Shown here: piece after piece, positions 62,609-64,000 of the stretch | Position numbering within the stretch: position 1 is the first letter of the stretch | How the letters are laid out: each line of letters opens with the position of its first letter | NCBI GenBank assembly: GCA_963728785.1 | Contig: CAVSKV010000002.1 | Coordinates: forward strand, 248,001 to 312,000 | DNA length: 64,000 bases | Direction: 5' to 3' | From: JAGWRI01 sp963728785 | GTDB taxonomy: Bacteria; Gemmatimonadota; Gemmatimonadetes; Gemmatimonadales; Gemmatimonadaceae | The notes under the pieces: model-generated | What the model was told of the DNA's origin: nothing | The model's database searches: none | The model's input: the letters and a program-made list of their open reading frames with translations, nothing else | Position numbers and translations under genes: made by a program

Positions 62609-63916
62609 ATGTCCAACATCAACGGCCGGGTCTACCGAACGGCGCGCATCGCCTACGTCGCCGTGGTGGCGCTCGCGACGCTCACGGATCTTCACCTGTC
62701 GGGCGACCTGTCCGCTGCGACGCGACGGCTCGCGCGCTCGCTGGATCCGGGCATCGGCTGGCGCGACGCGGTCGACGGATTGCGGAACGTGGCACTGTTC
62801 GCTGGGTTGGGGGCGGTCTGGGTGGCGACGTCGGTGTCGGGCATGGTCCGCGCCGAGGTGCGGAAGGCGGTTCTGGTGGGCTGCGCACTCAGCGCCCTCG
62901 TCGAGGGGATGCAGGTCTTCTCCCCCGTCCGTACCGCGAGCATCGTGGACCTGGCCACGAATACGTTCGGCGCGTTCGCGGGGGCGATTGCCGTGGCCTA
63001 TGTGATCGCGGACATCGGCCGGACGAAAGGGGCGCGGTCGTACCTCGGGATCCCGGCGTTCCTGCTGGCGGGGGCCTACATGCTGGCCACGCTGTGCGAG
63101 GCGCTGACGCCGCTCTTCAGCAGCGAGCAGCTCCCGGATATCCCGGGCGGCCCCGTGGCCTGGTTGCACGAGGGGTTGCACGCGTCGCTGCCGCTCTCGC
63201 TATCGCAAATTCCGGTCACCGACTTCCTGCTCTTCGCGCCGGCGGGATTCCTGCTCGTGATGATGCTCAGCGAGCGCGAAACCCCGGAAGCATGGCGCAG
63301 AGCCGCAGTGGTTGGCGCGGGGCTCGTGATCGTCGCCGAACTCGCGCACGGGCTCATCAGGCTACCCATCCGTTGGGAGGCGGCCGCGGTGCGCGCCGTG
63401 GCGTGGGGGTTCGGGGCGTGGGCCGCGCATCGGTGGCTCGCGCCGCTCTCGCAGACTTTCCGCGGTCCGGCGCGGGCGCGCGCGGCGCTCGGTGCGTATG
63501 CCGCGCTCCTGGTGCTGTGGGGATGGCGACCATTTCTTCCCGAAACGAGCGGTGCCGCGATCGCCGATCAGTTGACGCTGGGCCACTTCGTGCCGCTCCA
63601 GGCGCTTGCCGGGCGCGCGGACGTGTTCAGCGCACTGCACGTAGCGCAGCAGTTCTTCCTGTACTTCCCCCTCGGGTGCCTGCTGGCGGTCTGGCCGCTC
63701 CGCCTCGCTGGTCGCTGGTCGCACCTCTGGCCCGGGGTGTGGCTCGCCGTCGTCATCGAGGCGGGGCACGTGGTGGTCGCGGGGCGGTTCATGGACGTGA
63801 CCAACCTGTTGATTTCGTGCTCCGGACTGGGGATGGGGTGGCTGCTCGTGCGTCGCGTGGGATTCCGGCCGTACGGAGCGGCACTGCCGCCCTCGAAGCC
63901 GCGCCCGGCGGTGTAG
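62609..63916 (+). CDS. VanZ-family membrane protein, probably a double VanZ
   Basis: 435 residues with about 11-12 hydrophobic segments. The motif VEGMQVFSPVRTASIVDLATNTFGAFAG in the first half (given here in two pieces: VEGMQVFSPVR and ASIVDLATNTFGAF) is the VanZ signature; a second related segment near the end reads VIEAGHVVVAGRFMDVTNLL then SGLGMGWLL. So two VanZ units seem fused. VanZ proteins give low-level teicoplanin resistance or act in envelope biology; the role here is unknown. Weak ribosome site. Confidence 0.82.
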   Translation: MSNINGRVYRTARIAYVAVVALATLTDLHLSGDLSAATRRLARSLDPGIGWRDAVDGLRNVALFAGLGAVWVATSVSGMVRAEVRKAVLVGCALSALVEGMQVFSPVRTASIVDLATNTFGAFAGAIAVAYVIADIGRTKGARSYLGIPAFLLAGAYMLATLCEALTPLFSSEQLPDIPGGPVAWLHEGLHASLPLSLSQIPVTDFLLFAPAGFLLVMMLSERETPEAWRRAAVVGAGLVIVAELAHGLIRLPIRWEAAAVRAVAWGFGAWAAHRWLAPLSQTFRGPARARAALGAYAALLVLWGWRPFLPETSGAAIADQLTLGHFVPLQALAGRADVFSALHVAQQFFLYFPLGCLLAVWPLRLAGRWSHLWPGVWLAVVIEAGHVVVAGRFMDVTNLLISCSGLGMGWLLVRRVGFRPYGAALPPSKPRPAV

Positions 63917-64000
63917 GCGCAGCCACGCCGGGCCGGGCTACGGCCGTTGGACCGCAGAACGCCGTTCGGAAAGTGGCGGCCGGAATTACCGGGCTCCGGG

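Noticed and set aside
63917..64000. Right-edge sequence
   Set aside because: Checked for a gene start or RNA; only GC-rich sequence with no supportable feature.

Overview
The window looks like a chromosomal segment of a high-GC bacterium, most likely from the phylum Gemmatimonadota. That placement is inferred from gene style: Ser/Thr kinases fused to TolB-type propellers or TolB/TPR tails, a BTAD regulator with the same kind of tail, several secreted S9/M16 peptidases, Tat-exported glycosidases and GC-rich intergenic hairpins. No rRNA or tRNA gene is visible, so the assignment rests on protein flavour only. About 50 genes cover nearly the whole window. No gene-free gap exceeds 300 bases; the longest are about 296 (46646-46941), 283 (58800-59082) and 224 (12758-12981). 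I saw no insertion sequence, integrase, phage gene or CRISPR array.

Layout. 1-9364: leftward genes for a GldA/GldG-like ABC exporter (cut by the left edge), a Gly-rich lipoprotein, a long-chain-type acyl-CoA dehydrogenase, a DUF3300 secreted protein and a DrrAB-type ABC exporter. 9374-9453: an unusual 8-bp-period repeat that folds back on itself. 9575-12324: a compact operon hemG - zwf - polyphosphate glucokinase, in which the last two would feed and oxidise glucose 6-phosphate. 12347-12757: a decayed mtfA-like peptidase. 12982-14620: two very small genes and a secreted alpha/beta hydrolase. 14650-17131: a Tat-exported clan GH-D glycosidase and an outer-membrane beta-barrel-like protein, leftward. 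17250-20364: mntH - tandem usp - mntR/dtxR operon with a DtxR-type operator inside its promoter. 20456-22581: groES-groEL under a perfect CIRCE element. 22797-25044: bactofilin pair and small unknowns. 25268-31098: S9 and M16 peptidases, convergent, sharing a perfect terminator hairpin.

31306-39813 is the most novel-looking part. A BTAD/TolB/TPR regulator is transcribed divergently from a six-gene run of exported or anchored proteins of unknown function, which ends at a hairpin. Two of the six are tandem paralogues of exactly equal length. Two others share a Cys-x-Leu-Leu motif with a further gene at 61926-62477.

39895-64000: small lipoprotein and membrane genes, a kinase with a TolB propeller that appears to need a CTG start codon, a Tat-exported glycosidase-like protein, an AddAB-type helicase-nuclease pair, an octahaem cytochrome c with HEAT/TPR tail, a zinc-ribbon kinase with TolB/TPR tail, a large Ig/MBG-type lipoprotein, and a VanZ-family membrane protein.
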